Source of the DNA: DASXZH01 sp036502005
Lineage (GTDB): Bacteria; Armatimonadota; Fimbriimonadia; Fimbriimonadales; Fimbriimonadaceae
DNA length: 64,000 nucleotides
Reading direction: 5' to 3'
Assembly (NCBI GenBank): GCA_036502005.1
Contig: DASXZH010000028.1
Coordinates: 10,059-74,058, forward strand
Of the stretch, positions 35,750-45,637 are shown piece by piece (the first letter of the stretch is position 1; each line of letters begins with the position of its first letter). The translations under genes and the position numbers were made by a program. The notes under the pieces were generated by a model. It did not search any database. It was not told the DNA's origin and saw nothing but the letters and a program-made list of their open reading frames with translations.

Positions 35750-35881
35750 AAAGTTCTTCTCCCCAATGGCGTAGCATCGTGCCCTTTCGCACGGTGTTTT
35801 TTTGTACGTTGGCCAAGAATCGGGCTCTGTAATAAATTTTTGATACAGACTCCCCATATTCATGATAGGTATGGAGCATCA

Positions 35882-36079
35882 ATGAAGATCTGGGTTTCCT
35901 CGAAGGAGAAATGGAACTTGAGAAGTACCCGAAAACTCGTTTCTGACGAAGTTTTCGACCAATATAACTTTGGAAGTCGACGTCTCTCTAAAATGGCGCA
36001 GGGTCTCATAAAAAATCTATTGGATCTCGATGGTCGTCCCCGCTTTGAGAGGACTGCTGTGGGAGACGGGGCTTATTAA
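35882..36079 (+). CDS. possible small protein
   Basis: A 65-residue frame starts with ATG at 35882, 6 bp after GGAG, and has a basic helical composition (LRSTRKLVSDEVFDQYNFGS). No family is recognised. It may be spurious. Confidence 0.3.
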   Translation: MKIWVSSKEKWNLRSTRKLVSDEVFDQYNFGSRRLSKMAQGLIKNLLDLDGRPRFERTAVGDGAY

Positions 36080-36192
36080 CCTGTACGTCTTTACTCGCTT
36101 TGGTCTAACATATTGTAGAGAAGCATATTTTAAGAAACGCCGGGTGTAAACGGAACATTTGTCGGAGTAAGAATATCCCTCTCGGTCAAATA

Positions 36193-39087
36193 ATGCCTGG
36201 AACGCTTGAAACAAGGACCCTGCTCGTCTCCGACGTGGTGGGAAGTACGCAAATGTGGGAGCAAGAACCCACGCAGATGCGTGCCGCCCTCGCAAACCAC
36301 GACGAGATCCTTCGCAAAGCCATCGAGAACGCCGGGGGCGAAGTATTCAAAACAGCGGGCGATGCCTTCTTCGCTACGTTCCCGACAACGGCTTTTGCTG
36401 TTCAAGCCGCGCTTGATGCCCAACTCGCGATTTTGGCAGGCTCCTGGCCGACCCAAACGCCCATCGCCGTTCGCATGGCCATCCATATCGGCGTGGTTGA
36501 ACCGAGAGAAGGCGATTTCTTCGGTCCCGCCATGAACCGGATCGCTCGGCTGCTAAGTTCCGGACATGGCGGCCAAACTCTATTAACCCAAGCAGCCTAC
36601 GAATTGGTCAGGGATTCGCTTCCGGAACATGCTTTCTTAGAAGACCTCGGCGAGCACCGCTTACGTGATCTCGCCCGCCCGGAGCGCGTTTACCAACTCA
36701 CTCACACCGGGTTACACACCGGCTTTCCTGTCCTAAAGACATTGGACACCCTGCCAAATAACCTGCCGCTGCAGCTAAGCAGCTTTGTGGGCCGCGAGAC
36801 CGAGATAGCCGAGGTCGAAAAGTTGCTATCGCAGTTCAGACTGGTCTCCATTCTCGGTTCCGGAGGGGCTGGCAAGACTCGCATCGCTTTACAAGTTGGT
36901 GCAACCGTTCTGGACCGTTTTGAGGATGGAGTCTGGTTCGTCCCCCTCGATTCGACCTCGAATCCTGCTGCCGTTGTGCAGGTCGTCGCCGACGCCGTCG
37001 GCGTCCGCGAACAGCCCGGCAAACCCTTGCTGTCCTCACTCCTGTCGTTTCTGCACGAAAAGAGCTTGCTTATCCTGATCGACAACTGCGAGCATCTGGT
37101 GGGAGCATGCGCAACCTTGGTGGATGCTCTCCTCCATGGCTGCCCTTCCGTTCGGGTCCTTTGCACCAGCCGTGAGCCGCTGAACATTGGGGGTGAGCAT
37201 AAGTTCAGGCTGCCTTCTTTGGGAGTTCCCGACGCTGGCACGCCTTATACGGTCGCCGCCTTGGAGCAGTACGAGGCTGTTCGCCTGTTTATCGATAGAG
37301 CGGTAACGGCTGAGCCCAGCTTCCAGGTCAACAATGAAAATGCTCCAGCCGTGGCCAACATTTGCGCCAAGCTTGACGGCATTCCCCTTGCCATCGAACT
37401 CGCCGTTGCTCGCTTGCGGTCGCTCTCAGTTTCGCAGATCGATTCACGCTTGGCCGATCGGTTCCGGCTGTTGTCGGTTGGAAAGCGGACGGCGCTTCCT
37501 CGTCAGCAAACCCTTCAGGCCACCATTGATTGGTCCCACGAGTTGCTTTCCGAACCCGAACGGATCCTATTCCGACGACTATCAGTTTTTTCCGGCGGAT
37601 GGATGATCGAGGAGGCCGAGCGAGTCGCCGGCTTCGGAGAGCTTTCTCCGGACGATGTCCTCGATGCGCTTGACCTTTTGGTTGATAAATCTCTTGTTAC
37701 GAAGCGACAGTTCGGCAAGCAAACGCGCTTCGGCTTCCTTGAGACGATACGGGCCTACTCGATTCAGCGCTTAGAAGAAAGCGGAGAAGCAGAAGAGCTG
37801 CGAGATCGGCACATGAGGGTTTTCGCAGAGTTTGCCAGCGAATATGGCGCGACTTTGCGGGCAACTCAACTAGGAGGGCAAATGGAGCGATTTTCGATCG
37901 AACATGACAACGTTCGAATCGCGCTCGCCAGGGCATTCCAGCTTCACTCAGACAGCTCGATCGCTCTCCAAATGGTGGGTGATTTAGCCTTTTTCTGGTA
38001 CGCCCGTGGATACGCGGGTGAGGGGCTCGAATGGACGGTGAAGGCGCTCGCATTGCCGTCTGTTGCTTCCGCCGCCGAACGACCACGAGTTTTGAGAGGC
38101 GCTGCGATGCTAGGCTTCCAGAAAAGAGATGTGGAAGTTGCCATGGCCTCCGGAATGGAGTTGCTTGAGACCGGTTCAGACAATGATCGTGCTTACGCCT
38201 GCAACATAGTGGGGCTCCTTTACGGACAAGTCCTTCACCAGCCGGAGATCGCGGTGGACTTCTACCGGCGCGGGCTTGAGTACGACGAGTTGGCGCCAAC
38301 CGAGGGGTTCCCCGTTCACGTTCTAGCAAACTGGGCTCAAAGCGAAAGGAAGCTGGGCCATCCAGAGTTTGCAAAGGAACTTGTTTTGAGGGCGTTAGAA
38401 ATCTCAAGAAGGCTGAAAACTAAACGCGAGCTAGCCACTTCGCTGCACATGCTCGTGCTTCTTGCTATCGATGCTAACGACCTTGACGGTGTCGGAGACC
38501 TCCTCACAGAAACGCTCGCTGAATCGAGCCAAGTCGGCGATTTGGTCGGCCAAAGCAACATATTGCTATCATTTATTTTGTTAGCGATCCTCCTTGGAGA
38601 CGTGGCTGCTGCGGAACGGCACTTGGATGAAATGGAGGCACTGCTTCCCACAGAACGAGTGAGCCAAGTGGCGGCGATTGACCGAAAGGTGCTCCCTGGG
38701 CTTATATGCCTGGCCAAAAATGAGCACCGAGCCGCTCTAATCGCGCTGCAAAAAGCGGCTCAGTACGCCCAAGAATTCCACGAGCCTGTTTATTTGAGCA
38801 ACGCGTGTATTTACGCGACAATACCGATGGTAGAGGTAGGCCTGGCCAGCCAAGCCGCCAAAGTGCTGGGTTTGGCCGTGGAGTTGAGGCAAAAGGCAGG
38901 TTGCGCAACAACACCGTTTTGGCACGCATGGATTGGCCGCGCTAGGGAAAAGATCTGCACCGAAACGGGGCAGGAGCTGCTGGCGAGCTTTGCAGAAGAA
39001 GCGAGGATTGCTTTCGCGGAGATAACTCGAGATCGGGCTGACTTGGACCGGGCCGGTGCTATCCTGGTGGCTGCTTTGCCGGATTAA
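36193..39087 (+). CDS. class III cyclase - STAND ATPase - TPR regulator
   Basis: The 964-residue protein has an N-terminal class III nucleotide cyclase domain (VSDVVGSTQMWE with D14; FKTAGDAFF with K53 and D57; NRIAR 115-119). A STAND-type ATPase follows: Walker A GSGGAGKTR (222-230), Walker B SLLILIDNCEHL, then REPLNIGGEHKFRLP, and about 450 residues of TPR-like helices. Its metal-binding and transition-state residues seem present, so cAMP production is possible. No output HTH is seen, so it probably signals through cAMP or protein interactions. Confidence 0.85.
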   Translation: MPGTLETRTLLVSDVVGSTQMWEQEPTQMRAALANHDEILRKAIENAGGEVFKTAGDAFFATFPTTAFAVQAALDAQLAILAGSWPTQTPIAVRMAIHIGVVEPREGDFFGPAMNRIARLLSSGHGGQTLLTQAAYELVRDSLPEHAFLEDLGEHRLRDLARPERVYQLTHTGLHTGFPVLKTLDTLPNNLPLQLSSFVGRETEIAEVEKLLSQFRLVSILGSGGAGKTRIALQVGATVLDRFEDGVWFVPLDSTSNPAAVVQVVADAVGVREQPGKPLLSSLLSFLHEKSLLILIDNCEHLVGACATLVDALLHGCPSVRVLCTSREPLNIGGEHKFRLPSLGVPDAGTPYTVAALEQYEAVRLFIDRAVTAEPSFQVNNENAPAVANICAKLDGIPLAIELAVARLRSLSVSQIDSRLADRFRLLSVGKRTALPRQQTLQATIDWSHELLSEPERILFRRLSVFSGGWMIEEAERVAGFGELSPDDVLDALDLLVDKSLVTKRQFGKQTRFGFLETIRAYSIQRLEESGEAEELRDRHMRVFAEFASEYGATLRATQLGGQMERFSIEHDNVRIALARAFQLHSDSSIALQMVGDLAFFWYARGYAGEGLEWTVKALALPSVASAAERPRVLRGAAMLGFQKRDVEVAMASGMELLETGSDNDRAYACNIVGLLYGQVLHQPEIAVDFYRRGLEYDELAPTEGFPVHVLANWAQSERKLGHPEFAKELVLRALEISRRLKTKRELATSLHMLVLLAIDANDLDGVGDLLTETLAESSQVGDLVGQSNILLSFILLAILLGDVAAAERHLDEMEALLPTERVSQVAAIDRKVLPGLICLAKNEHRAALIALQKAAQYAQEFHEPVYLSNACIYATIPMVEVGLASQAAKVLGLAVELRQKAGCATTPFWHAWIGRAREKICTETGQELLASFAEEARIAFAEITRDRADLDRAGAILVAALPD

Positions 39088-39149
39088 ACAATGGGATAGC
39101 GCAGTTGTGGGACCCTTCGAATAGAGTTTAAAAACTACTTAATTGTAAG

Positions 39150-39190
39150 AAGCGAGAACTCACTTCGAAGCCCTCGCTTTATGGTTTTTT
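39150..39190 (+). terminator. probable terminator
   Basis: AAGCGAG (39150-39156) and CTCGCTT (39173-39179) can pair, followed by a T-run (TTTTTT at 39185-39190). It is downstream of the cyclase-ATPase gene and of the deleted YciF copy. Confidence 0.5.
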
Positions 39191-39196
39191 ACGAGA

Positions 39197-39413
39197 TCAC
39201 TTTTTCGACGAAGATCTAACCGGCTTAGCTTCCTGAGGGGCGCTGGCATTGATGCTCTTCGCAATCGTGGTGAGCTTCTTATCTGCTTTCTCAGCTCAGG
39301 GCTGGTGGCCTTTTTCGCCATCTTCGGTAAGGCAGCGGTCAGTTGGTTCTCGGCGCTGTACAGGTCTTTAAATTCTTCGATTAATAACTCGTTGAGTGAT
39401 GTTACTTGCTCAT
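39197..39413 (-). pseudogene. internally deleted YciF-like pseudogene
   Basis: The start ATGAGCAAG is followed at once by TAA because one base is missing relative to the intact gene at 34112-34639. The N-terminal region (SLNELLIEE.KDLYSAE.QLTAALPKMAKKA) is otherwise well matched. Sequence then jumps after SPEL to the C-terminal helix (KADKKLTTIAKSINASAPQE), skipping roughly 100 codons. The promoter-proximal sequence is also duplicated. It cannot make a functional protein. Confidence 0.85.
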
Positions 39414-39754
39414 CTTTTTCCTCCTAACGGACCTTTTTTAGAACGATAAAATAGCGGCTCCCGATTGTCGCTAATTTTGTGCATTGTACGGCCCTTCTTG
39501 GATGGAATAGAAGGGCCTGACTTCGCCCCTAAGCGGCTATGAGATGGGCGCGGTTATTCTACTGTCGCGCGACTCTCTCGTTCGCATATTGTGGAGGCAT
39601 CTATCTTTCTTCATAAAATATTCATCTTTCAAAGTCAAAGTGATCCCTACTTGCGGAAGAAAGTCTTAGAGTGGGGCGCGGCGTAGAACCTGCCGTTTCA
39701 GCAACTTCTCGATGATTACTTCCTAATCGAAAATCTTTTCAGAGGAAACTAACG
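39414..39754. other. intergenic region
   Basis: The first 120 bp resemble the upstream region of the intact YciF gene. I see nothing else beyond the AGAGGAAA ribosome site of the dioxygenase gene. Confidence 0.5.
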
Positions 39755-40594
39755 ATGAACAATGAAAATCTGAATTCAGTGCCGGAACCGAAGACAAACG
39801 ACGAGCCTGACGCAATCCGTTTTGCCGCCACTGAACGGCCGGTAACAAGGCGTGAGGCAATGATGGGGCTAGCGAGCTTAGGCTTGTATGGTGTTACGCT
39901 TTCCATAGCTGGCTGCGGCGGCGGGGGCGTCACTGGAACTAGCTCTAGCTCACATTCGAGCAGTTCTTCGTCGTCGTCTTTCACGGCCGAAGGAGAAATC
40001 GGCCCTTACTTTACCGATGACAGTGCCAGTGGTTATAACCGAAGCAACATCTTGAGCAGCCTTGATGGCAGCGATACTCAGGCGGGAATTCCTTTGACCC
40101 TTAATCTAATCGTTCTCGATAGCGAAAATGGATTCGCCGCGTATAAGGGCGCCCAAGTTGACATTTGGCACTGCAATGCAAGTGGTGTTTACTCCAACGA
40201 ATCCTCGGAAAGCACGAGCGGCCAATCTTGGCTCCGGGGCTATCAGATCACCGATGCCAACGGTAAGGCGAGTTTTACTACGATCATTCCCGGGTGGTAT
40301 GCAGGACGCACGACCCACATTCATTTACGCGTGCGGTCTAAGTACAGCACTGCATCCAGCACTTCAGACGAGACCAACACTACCCAGGTGTTTTTTGCTC
40401 AAACGATGGTCGATACGATCGATACGACGATCTCGCCATATAGCGCCGAAGGCAAAAACTCGACTACCAACGCGTCGGACCGAGTCTATGCCACGCAGAC
40501 GAAAGGACAAAACCTACTGACCATTTCTGGAAATAACACCAGTGGTTATACGGCTGCCTTTACCATCTACTTACCGATCACGACGGAGTATTAA
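39755..40594 (+). CDS. exported intradiol ring-cleavage dioxygenase-like lipoprotein
   Basis: The 279-residue protein starts with a twin-arginine segment (VTRREAMMGLASLGL) and lipobox SIAGCGGG, then a serine-rich linker. The catalytic domain has EGEIGPYF, DIWHCNASGVYS and IIPGWYAGRTTHIHLRVRSK, which supply the Tyr/His ligands of the Fe(III) site of intradiol dioxygenases. It probably cleaves a catechol-like aromatic outside the cytoplasm. No linked aromatic degradation genes are seen. Confidence 0.85.
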   Translation: MNNENLNSVPEPKTNDEPDAIRFAATERPVTRREAMMGLASLGLYGVTLSIAGCGGGGVTGTSSSSHSSSSSSSSFTAEGEIGPYFTDDSASGYNRSNILSSLDGSDTQAGIPLTLNLIVLDSENGFAAYKGAQVDIWHCNASGVYSNESSESTSGQSWLRGYQITDANGKASFTTIIPGWYAGRTTHIHLRVRSKYSTASSTSDETNTTQVFFAQTMVDTIDTTISPYSAEGKNSTTNASDRVYATQTKGQNLLTISGNNTSGYTAAFTIYLPITTEY

Positions 40595-40636
40595 TCGCGA
40601 TTCCGACAGGGGAAGGCCGCCGAGCAGCATACAACG

Positions 40637-41644
40637 ATGAAACGTCGCAAACTAATCCTGAAAAACTTCTTGTCTCCAGGAGATATCGTGATGCTGACGG
40701 CCGCGGTGCGCGACCTCCACCGTCACTATCCCGGTCAGTATCTCACGGACGTGCGCACTCCCTTCCCGGAGCTTTGGGAGAATAACCCTTATCTGACTCC
40801 GCTGAGTGACGATGATCCAGAGGCTGAAGTCATCCAGTGCGAATACCCGTTGATACATCGCAGCAACGGATCACCTTATCATTTCATTCACGGCTTCGAA
40901 CAGTTCTTAAGCAAGACCTTGGACCTGCAGATACAGCCGACCGAGTTCAAAGGGGATATCCATCTCTCGGAAGACGAACTCGCTTCCTTCGAGTATCTTG
41001 GCGAAATCGAAGCTGTTGAAAAACCGTTTTGGCTGATCGTTTCCGGCGGAAAATACGATTTTACGGTGAAGTGGTGGGATGCGCGCCGCTATCAAGAAGT
41101 TGTAGACAATCTCCGTGGGAGGGTCGAGTTCGTTCAAGTTGGCGAGATGAGCCACTGCCATCCGCCATTGAATGGAGTGATCGATTTGCGCGGCCAAACA
41201 TCTTTGCGCGCCCTGATCCGCTTGATGCATTTCGCACAAGGGGTCCTAACGCCGATAAGCTTACTCATGCATTTGTCGGCCGCTGTGCCAGTTCGCCGTG
41301 GCGCCCCGCCCTTGCGTCCTTGCGTTGTTGTGGCCGGGGGTCGCGAACCATCTCAATGGGCCGCTTATGGGCACCATCAGTTTATTCATACCATCGGACA
41401 GCTCCCTTGTTGTGCGCAGGGTGGTTGTTGGAAAGCCCGAACCGTTCCAATCGGCGACGGCGAGAGTGGGGATTTGCCAGAGCATCTTTGTACAAACGTT
41501 GTGAACGACGAGGGCCTATTTCTGCCCCGTTGCATGCATATGATCACCTCAGCGGAAGTGACCCGGCGGATCGAGGACTATTTTGTTGGTGGGATTCTCC
41601 GGGACGATCCCCGAGATAACGAATCCATTGCAACCGAAAAGTAA
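40637..41644 (+). CDS. glycosyltransferase family 9-like protein
   Basis: The 335-residue protein (FLSPGDIVMLTAAVRDLHRH, then KPFWLIVSGGKYDFTVKWWD, then LRGQTSLRALIRLMHFAQGV, then TPISLLMHLSAAVP) fits the ADP-heptose:LPS heptosyltransferase fold (GT9). A Cys-rich stretch near the end (LPCCAQGGCWKART) is unusual for the family. It probably modifies a surface polysaccharide. It follows the dioxygenase by 42 bp on the same strand. Confidence 0.72.
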   Translation: MKRRKLILKNFLSPGDIVMLTAAVRDLHRHYPGQYLTDVRTPFPELWENNPYLTPLSDDDPEAEVIQCEYPLIHRSNGSPYHFIHGFEQFLSKTLDLQIQPTEFKGDIHLSEDELASFEYLGEIEAVEKPFWLIVSGGKYDFTVKWWDARRYQEVVDNLRGRVEFVQVGEMSHCHPPLNGVIDLRGQTSLRALIRLMHFAQGVLTPISLLMHLSAAVPVRRGAPPLRPCVVVAGGREPSQWAAYGHHQFIHTIGQLPCCAQGGCWKARTVPIGDGESGDLPEHLCTNVVNDEGLFLPRCMHMITSAEVTRRIEDYFVGGILRDDPRDNESIATEK

Positions 41645-41661
41645 GGTTTTGCAGAATAGGT

Positions 41662-42630
41662 TTAGGCCGCAGCCCAACCCCAGGGCAAATACTTCGCGTG
41701 GAAACTTCCGTTCGCGTATAGGTCCACCATCGCAAACCCCGGAGCCGTTTCCTGATAAGGACCATCCCACCACGAACCGCAGACCGCGCCGCCGCAGAAG
41801 TAGTGCACGCCGTTGTAGTCGACTCTGCCGTGCAAGTGCTCGTGCCCGGCCATGCAAATCTTTACATTCGGATATTTCAGAAAGAGATCCTTCAGTTTGC
41901 GAGCATCGATATGCATCCAGTTTCCAGGCACCCGAATATCTTTCGCGGTTTCCGAATGAGGCCTAAACAGGGCGCAGGCGGAAACAATTGGCGCGTGGCT
42001 GATAACAATCACGGGCGTCGTTAGCGGCGTCGCGGCAAGGTCTCTTTCCAACCAAACGAACTGTTCATCGTCAAGCTTGGCGATATAGCCGGCCGGCGTG
42101 CCACCCTGTTGAATGCTATCTAGAACGATAAAGTGCCATCCGCCCCGGTCGAAACTGTAATAGCGGTGGGGTATCCCGAGCTCATCGATGGCCCATTTCT
42201 TACCGTAATGGGCTTCTAACCCAGAGGCCTGACAGACGCGTTTGTCCCATCCCCAAATATCGTGGTTACCGATGGTGTGGACTACGGGCAGGCTGCAGTT
42301 TTGATGATAAACGCTGTGGAAAAGCTTCCATTGAGACTTTACGTCGGAAGCATTATGAGAGCAGGCATCGAAAATGCTATCCCCACCATTGACGATCATG
42401 GTTGGGGCATGATGATGATCCTGAAGCATGTGAAGGCACTTTGCGAAGCCTTCCGGGGAGTGCTTAGATTGGGTTACGTGAGCGTCGGTAATAAAAGCAA
42501 ACCGAAGGGAGGGATGATCGTGATGATCGTGGTGATGAAAGCGGTTTGATAAAACCGTGCTTGAGGCCGTCGCAGCCGCCAAAGCGCTAGCGCCCTTAAG
42601 AAACCCTCTTCTTGATAATATATCGCCCAT
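41662..42630 (-). CDS. Tat-exported calcineurin-like metallophosphatase
   Basis: The 322-residue protein has a Tat signal (SRRGFLKGASALAAATA) and a complete metallophosphatase motif set: ITDAHV, NGGDSIFD, GNHDIWG, VISHAP and AGHEHLHG. A His-rich spacer (FHHHDHHDH) sits between the signal and the domain. ATG at 42630 is chosen because it places the RR motif at the N-terminus; the frame extends to 42723. It probably cleaves phosphate esters outside the cytoplasm. The dinuclear site looks intact. Confidence 0.88.
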   Translation of the reverse strand: MGDILSRRGFLKGASALAAATASSTVLSNRFHHHDHHDHPSLRFAFITDAHVTQSKHSPEGFAKCLHMLQDHHHAPTMIVNGGDSIFDACSHNASDVKSQWKLFHSVYHQNCSLPVVHTIGNHDIWGWDKRVCQASGLEAHYGKKWAIDELGIPHRYYSFDRGGWHFIVLDSIQQGGTPAGYIAKLDDEQFVWLERDLAATPLTTPVIVISHAPIVSACALFRPHSETAKDIRVPGNWMHIDARKLKDLFLKYPNVKICMAGHEHLHGRVDYNGVHYFCGGAVCGSWWDGPYQETAPGFAMVDLYANGSFHAKYLPWGWAAA

Positions 42631-42723
42631 ACGCACACCGATTCTCGGCTGATTTTGCAGTTTCTCCTCGTTTGCCCTCTGGGAGAGTTGGTTTAACAGC
42701 CTTGCAACTATTAAACACTTCAT

Positions 42724-43048
42724 TCGGCCGAAACGCCGCGTACCTTCTAAGAAAGTTCTAAGAATAGCAATAATTGGTAACTACTTCTCATTCGCAGACT
42801 GCCGCGCTTCAGGTTCTTGGGTTAACCGGACCCCGTGAAGATCTGTCCGTCCAAAGCTCTCTCCTCCGCGGGGGTAGAGAGCCTCAAAAGAACTTGAGTG
42901 GAACGAAATCCCCGAGAATCGGGACGGAGAGTGGGGACAACCGTTCGCCGCGAAGCTCTTCTAAAATATGAAGGGCCCGCGCAACCTACCGTGAAAACGC
43001 CGTGAAAAGTTTAAGAGCTTTCTTTAAAAAGTCCGGTAGCGTGGCTTC
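42724..43048. other. intergenic region with a hairpin
   Basis: No convincing gene. Arms GCTCTCT (42856-42862) and AGAGAGC (42876-42882) form a GC-rich hairpin. The last 60 bp are the promoter region of the lipoprotein gene. Confidence 0.4.
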
Positions 43049-43762
43049 ATGAACAAGTTAGCTTTCATCGCAATTCCCGCCTTGCTCCTTCTCGCCGGTT
43101 GCGGCGGCTCCGGTTCTCCTGCTGTCGTGGCGCCGGTCACACCCTACGCGGGTTCCTATGCCTCGAATCTCACATCGCCGGCCGGTTCGGCGCTGCTCGT
43201 TATTCTTCAGAGCAACGGATCCGCGACGGCTGTTGTGGCCGACCCAACCGGCATTCTCGCGACCGGTACCGGCACGGTTTCCGGAAATACTCTCACCATA
43301 AACGCAGCCGGTTCGGCAGGAAACATTAACGTGAGCACTACTTTCCCATCCGCGAAGACCGCCGTCTCGCAGATTACGGGCGCAGTTACCGACAGCAACC
43401 TTTCGGATACGTTGGTGGCAAGCGCTGGCCAGTCCCCCTTCGCGGGATATTTTAATGTCACCGTCGCTGGGGCAAGTTCCGGTACCGGCAACTTTACCAT
43501 TACTCCAGCAGGTGGCATTTCTGGGTCAGGAACGGTGACTGGCGGCAGCACGGTCACCTTTAGTGGAACGAGCCAGTTGACCGATTCGATTTCCTTTACT
43601 GGCACGGTATTGGCGAAGGGCACAGAGACCGTTTCGTATGCCGGTTCACTTTATCTGACCAATGTCAATAAGAGTGTCGGGCCAACGGTTTACGGCTCCG
43701 GAACTTGGTCGGTTCCCGGCGGACAGAGCGGAACGTGGTCGGCCCAGAACGTCCTCGGCTGA
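43049..43762 (+). CDS. repetitive surface lipoprotein
   Basis: The 237-residue protein has lipobox LLLAGCGG and a T/S/G-rich beta-structured body with regular alternation (GTGTVSGNTLTINAAGSAGN, GISGSGTVTGGSTVTFSGTS). No enzyme motif is seen. It resembles generic beta-strand-rich surface lipoproteins; function unknown. Confidence 0.75.
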   Translation: MNKLAFIAIPALLLLAGCGGSGSPAVVAPVTPYAGSYASNLTSPAGSALLVILQSNGSATAVVADPTGILATGTGTVSGNTLTINAAGSAGNINVSTTFPSAKTAVSQITGAVTDSNLSDTLVASAGQSPFAGYFNVTVAGASSGTGNFTITPAGGISGSGTVTGGSTVTFSGTSQLTDSISFTGTVLAKGTETVSYAGSLYLTNVNKSVGPTVYGSGTWSVPGGQSGTWSAQNVLG

Positions 43763-43829
43763 GGTCGTTGGGCCCGATTCTTGGGTTCTTAGGGTCAGCC
43801 CCTACAGACTCATGAAGCGTATAGTATGG

Positions 43830-45236
43830 CTACTTAACCCATTCTTTCAGAATCGGCTCGACGACACCCATTTCGATCTCATATCCCTTCGCGGTGGGGT
43901 GAAGGTAATCAGACATCACGTCGCTAGAAATCGAGCCATCCTGCTGAAGGAAGGGCGACCAGATCTCAACGTACTTCACATTTCGCGGCAAATCCATGTT
44001 CGCCAGGAGCATATTCACCTCGTGCGCTTTTTCGCGCAGAGGGTCTGTTTGCATTTGGCCGCGGGGGAAGAGCCCAAGCAACACTATATGCGCCTTGGGC
44101 TGCCTTGCCCGAATATCCCGAAGCACGGCCTGGATGCCGGTCTTGATTTCCCCAGGCGGGTTCACCTCAAGGTTATTGGTGCCTATCATCAGTACAATCG
44201 CTTTCGGGTGGATGCCGTTCAGTTCGCCCTGCTGGATCCGCCATAAAACATTCTCGATCCGGTCCCAGCCGAAACCCTCGTTAATCGGGTTGTATGGAGC
44301 CAAGTATTGATCCCAAACAGCTTGCCCATTATCTCCGGAATGCCCAAACTTGTCTGATCCAAAAAACTGTGTAATAGAATCGCCGATAAGGACAACCTTG
44401 ACATCTGGATCCTGTTGGAGTTCACCCAAGATTTGAGCGTGGCGCGGCATCCAGTCGTTCCTTTCATCGCGGTTTTGGGTGACGGGAACGAGGGTGGTGA
44501 TGTCCGGATCGTCGGTTGAAATCGGCTTTTGGCGGAGCATCCTGGCGATCGTTGGCTCGGTCGCCATCGCCCACTTTCGGTAACCGAACGCGTTTGGGTG
44601 AAGTTTGTCGGGCATGATGTCTTTCGGAATCTCGCCCTTTGTATCCAAGAAGACGTGGCCGATATCGAGGTAGCTCACGCCATGGGACTTCGCCCAAGGC
44701 TCCAAGATCTTATTCGTTTCAGCGACCTTGGCGCGGGTTCCTGAATCCGCCATATCACGCGGGAAGATTGCGAGGAGAAGCTCTTTCGCCTTCGGAGCTT
44801 TAAAATGAGCGGCCGTGCAAACTGCTTCCACACCTTCGGCGATCTGCTCCGCCGTGTTCGAGCCCATGTTGTTGGTCCCGATCATGATCTGGATCACTTT
44901 TGGCGAAATGTGGTCCATCTCGCCGTTGGCGATCCGCCAAAGCACATGCTGGGTCTGGTCGCCACTGAACCCAAGATTCAGAACGTTCCTGGCGCCGTAA
45001 TACCAAGCCCAGGTGTCGGCGCCCGCACCGTGGTCGTTGGGCCATGGTTGGGGCATACCGCCAAAGCCATGGGTAATCGAATCGCCGATGAAGACCATGT
45101 CGATATTGCCTTTCGCGGCGATCTCGACGGCAGCGGCGTGGCGCTTCGTCCACCAGTCGTCGGGACGCGGGACGGGAACGAGAGCATCGTTAGGAGATTG
45201 GAGAAAAAGAGCGCTGAGAACCAGAGAGGCAAGCAT
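43830..45236 (-). CDS. double-domain SGNH/GDSL esterase
   Basis: The 468-residue protein has a signal-like N-terminus (MLASLVLSALFLQSPNDA) and two SGNH domains in tandem. Each carries GDSIT (MVFIGDSITHGFGG; VVLIGDSITQFFGS), GTNN (QIMIGTNNMGSN; VLMIGTNNLEVN) and a DxxHP motif (DKLHPNAFG; DYLHPTAKG). Both catalytic sets look complete. The relatives (PAF-acetylhydrolase-like) are single-domain, so this is a fused internal duplication. It probably deacetylates a carbohydrate or lipid outside the cytoplasm. Confidence 0.85.
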   Translation of the reverse strand: MLASLVLSALFLQSPNDALVPVPRPDDWWTKRHAAAVEIAAKGNIDMVFIGDSITHGFGGMPQPWPNDHGAGADTWAWYYGARNVLNLGFSGDQTQHVLWRIANGEMDHISPKVIQIMIGTNNMGSNTAEQIAEGVEAVCTAAHFKAPKAKELLLAIFPRDMADSGTRAKVAETNKILEPWAKSHGVSYLDIGHVFLDTKGEIPKDIMPDKLHPNAFGYRKWAMATEPTIARMLRQKPISTDDPDITTLVPVTQNRDERNDWMPRHAQILGELQQDPDVKVVLIGDSITQFFGSDKFGHSGDNGQAVWDQYLAPYNPINEGFGWDRIENVLWRIQQGELNGIHPKAIVLMIGTNNLEVNPPGEIKTGIQAVLRDIRARQPKAHIVLLGLFPRGQMQTDPLREKAHEVNMLLANMDLPRNVKYVEIWSPFLQQDGSISSDVMSDYLHPTAKGYEIEMGVVEPILKEWVK

Positions 45237-45303
45237 GCGCCCAAGTTTACATTCAGGCCCAGGGGTTTCGATTGTTAGGTTCGATTTAGATACGTGAATA
45301 GTC

Positions 45304-45398
45304 GATGCCGTCCCTCCGGGACTCTCGGAAATGACTTCGTCAATTCCAGGCCTTACGGCCTTTGATAAATTATTCCGGCCCTCCGGGCCTAAGACCGG
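45304..45398 (+). repeat. REP-like element, copy A
   Basis: This element of about 95 bp has three short palindromic modules: GTCCCTCCGGGACT, AGGCCTTACGGCCT and CCGGCCCTCCGGGCC. The same order recurs in copies C, B and D2. It lies 67 bp past the start of the SGNH gene. Confidence 0.85.
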
Positions 45399-45530
45399 AA
45401 TCCCAAATCAAGCTCTAAAAGAGGTGGCTCAGGGCGTTGATCTGGAAGGCGAGATGACAAGATTGAGACCCATTTCGTCGCATCCCGGAGGATCGCGAAA
45501 TAGTGAACATGGAATGGCGTTTTGATTTCG

Positions 45531-45628
45531 GGTCGATCTCAGGCCCGGAGGGCCGGAATAGGTTTGCGAAGGCCGTGAGGCCTGGGAATGCGGCCGATGT
45601 TTTTCCGAAGTCCCGGAGGGACGGCAGC
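45531..45628 (-). repeat. REP-like element, copy B
   Basis: Inverse orientation of copy A, with the same three palindromic modules (for example AGGCCCGGAGGGCCGG and AGGCCGTGAGGCCT). It ends 10 bp from the stop of the Y1 transposase gene. Confidence 0.85.
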
Positions 45629-45637
45629 GCTATCAGA

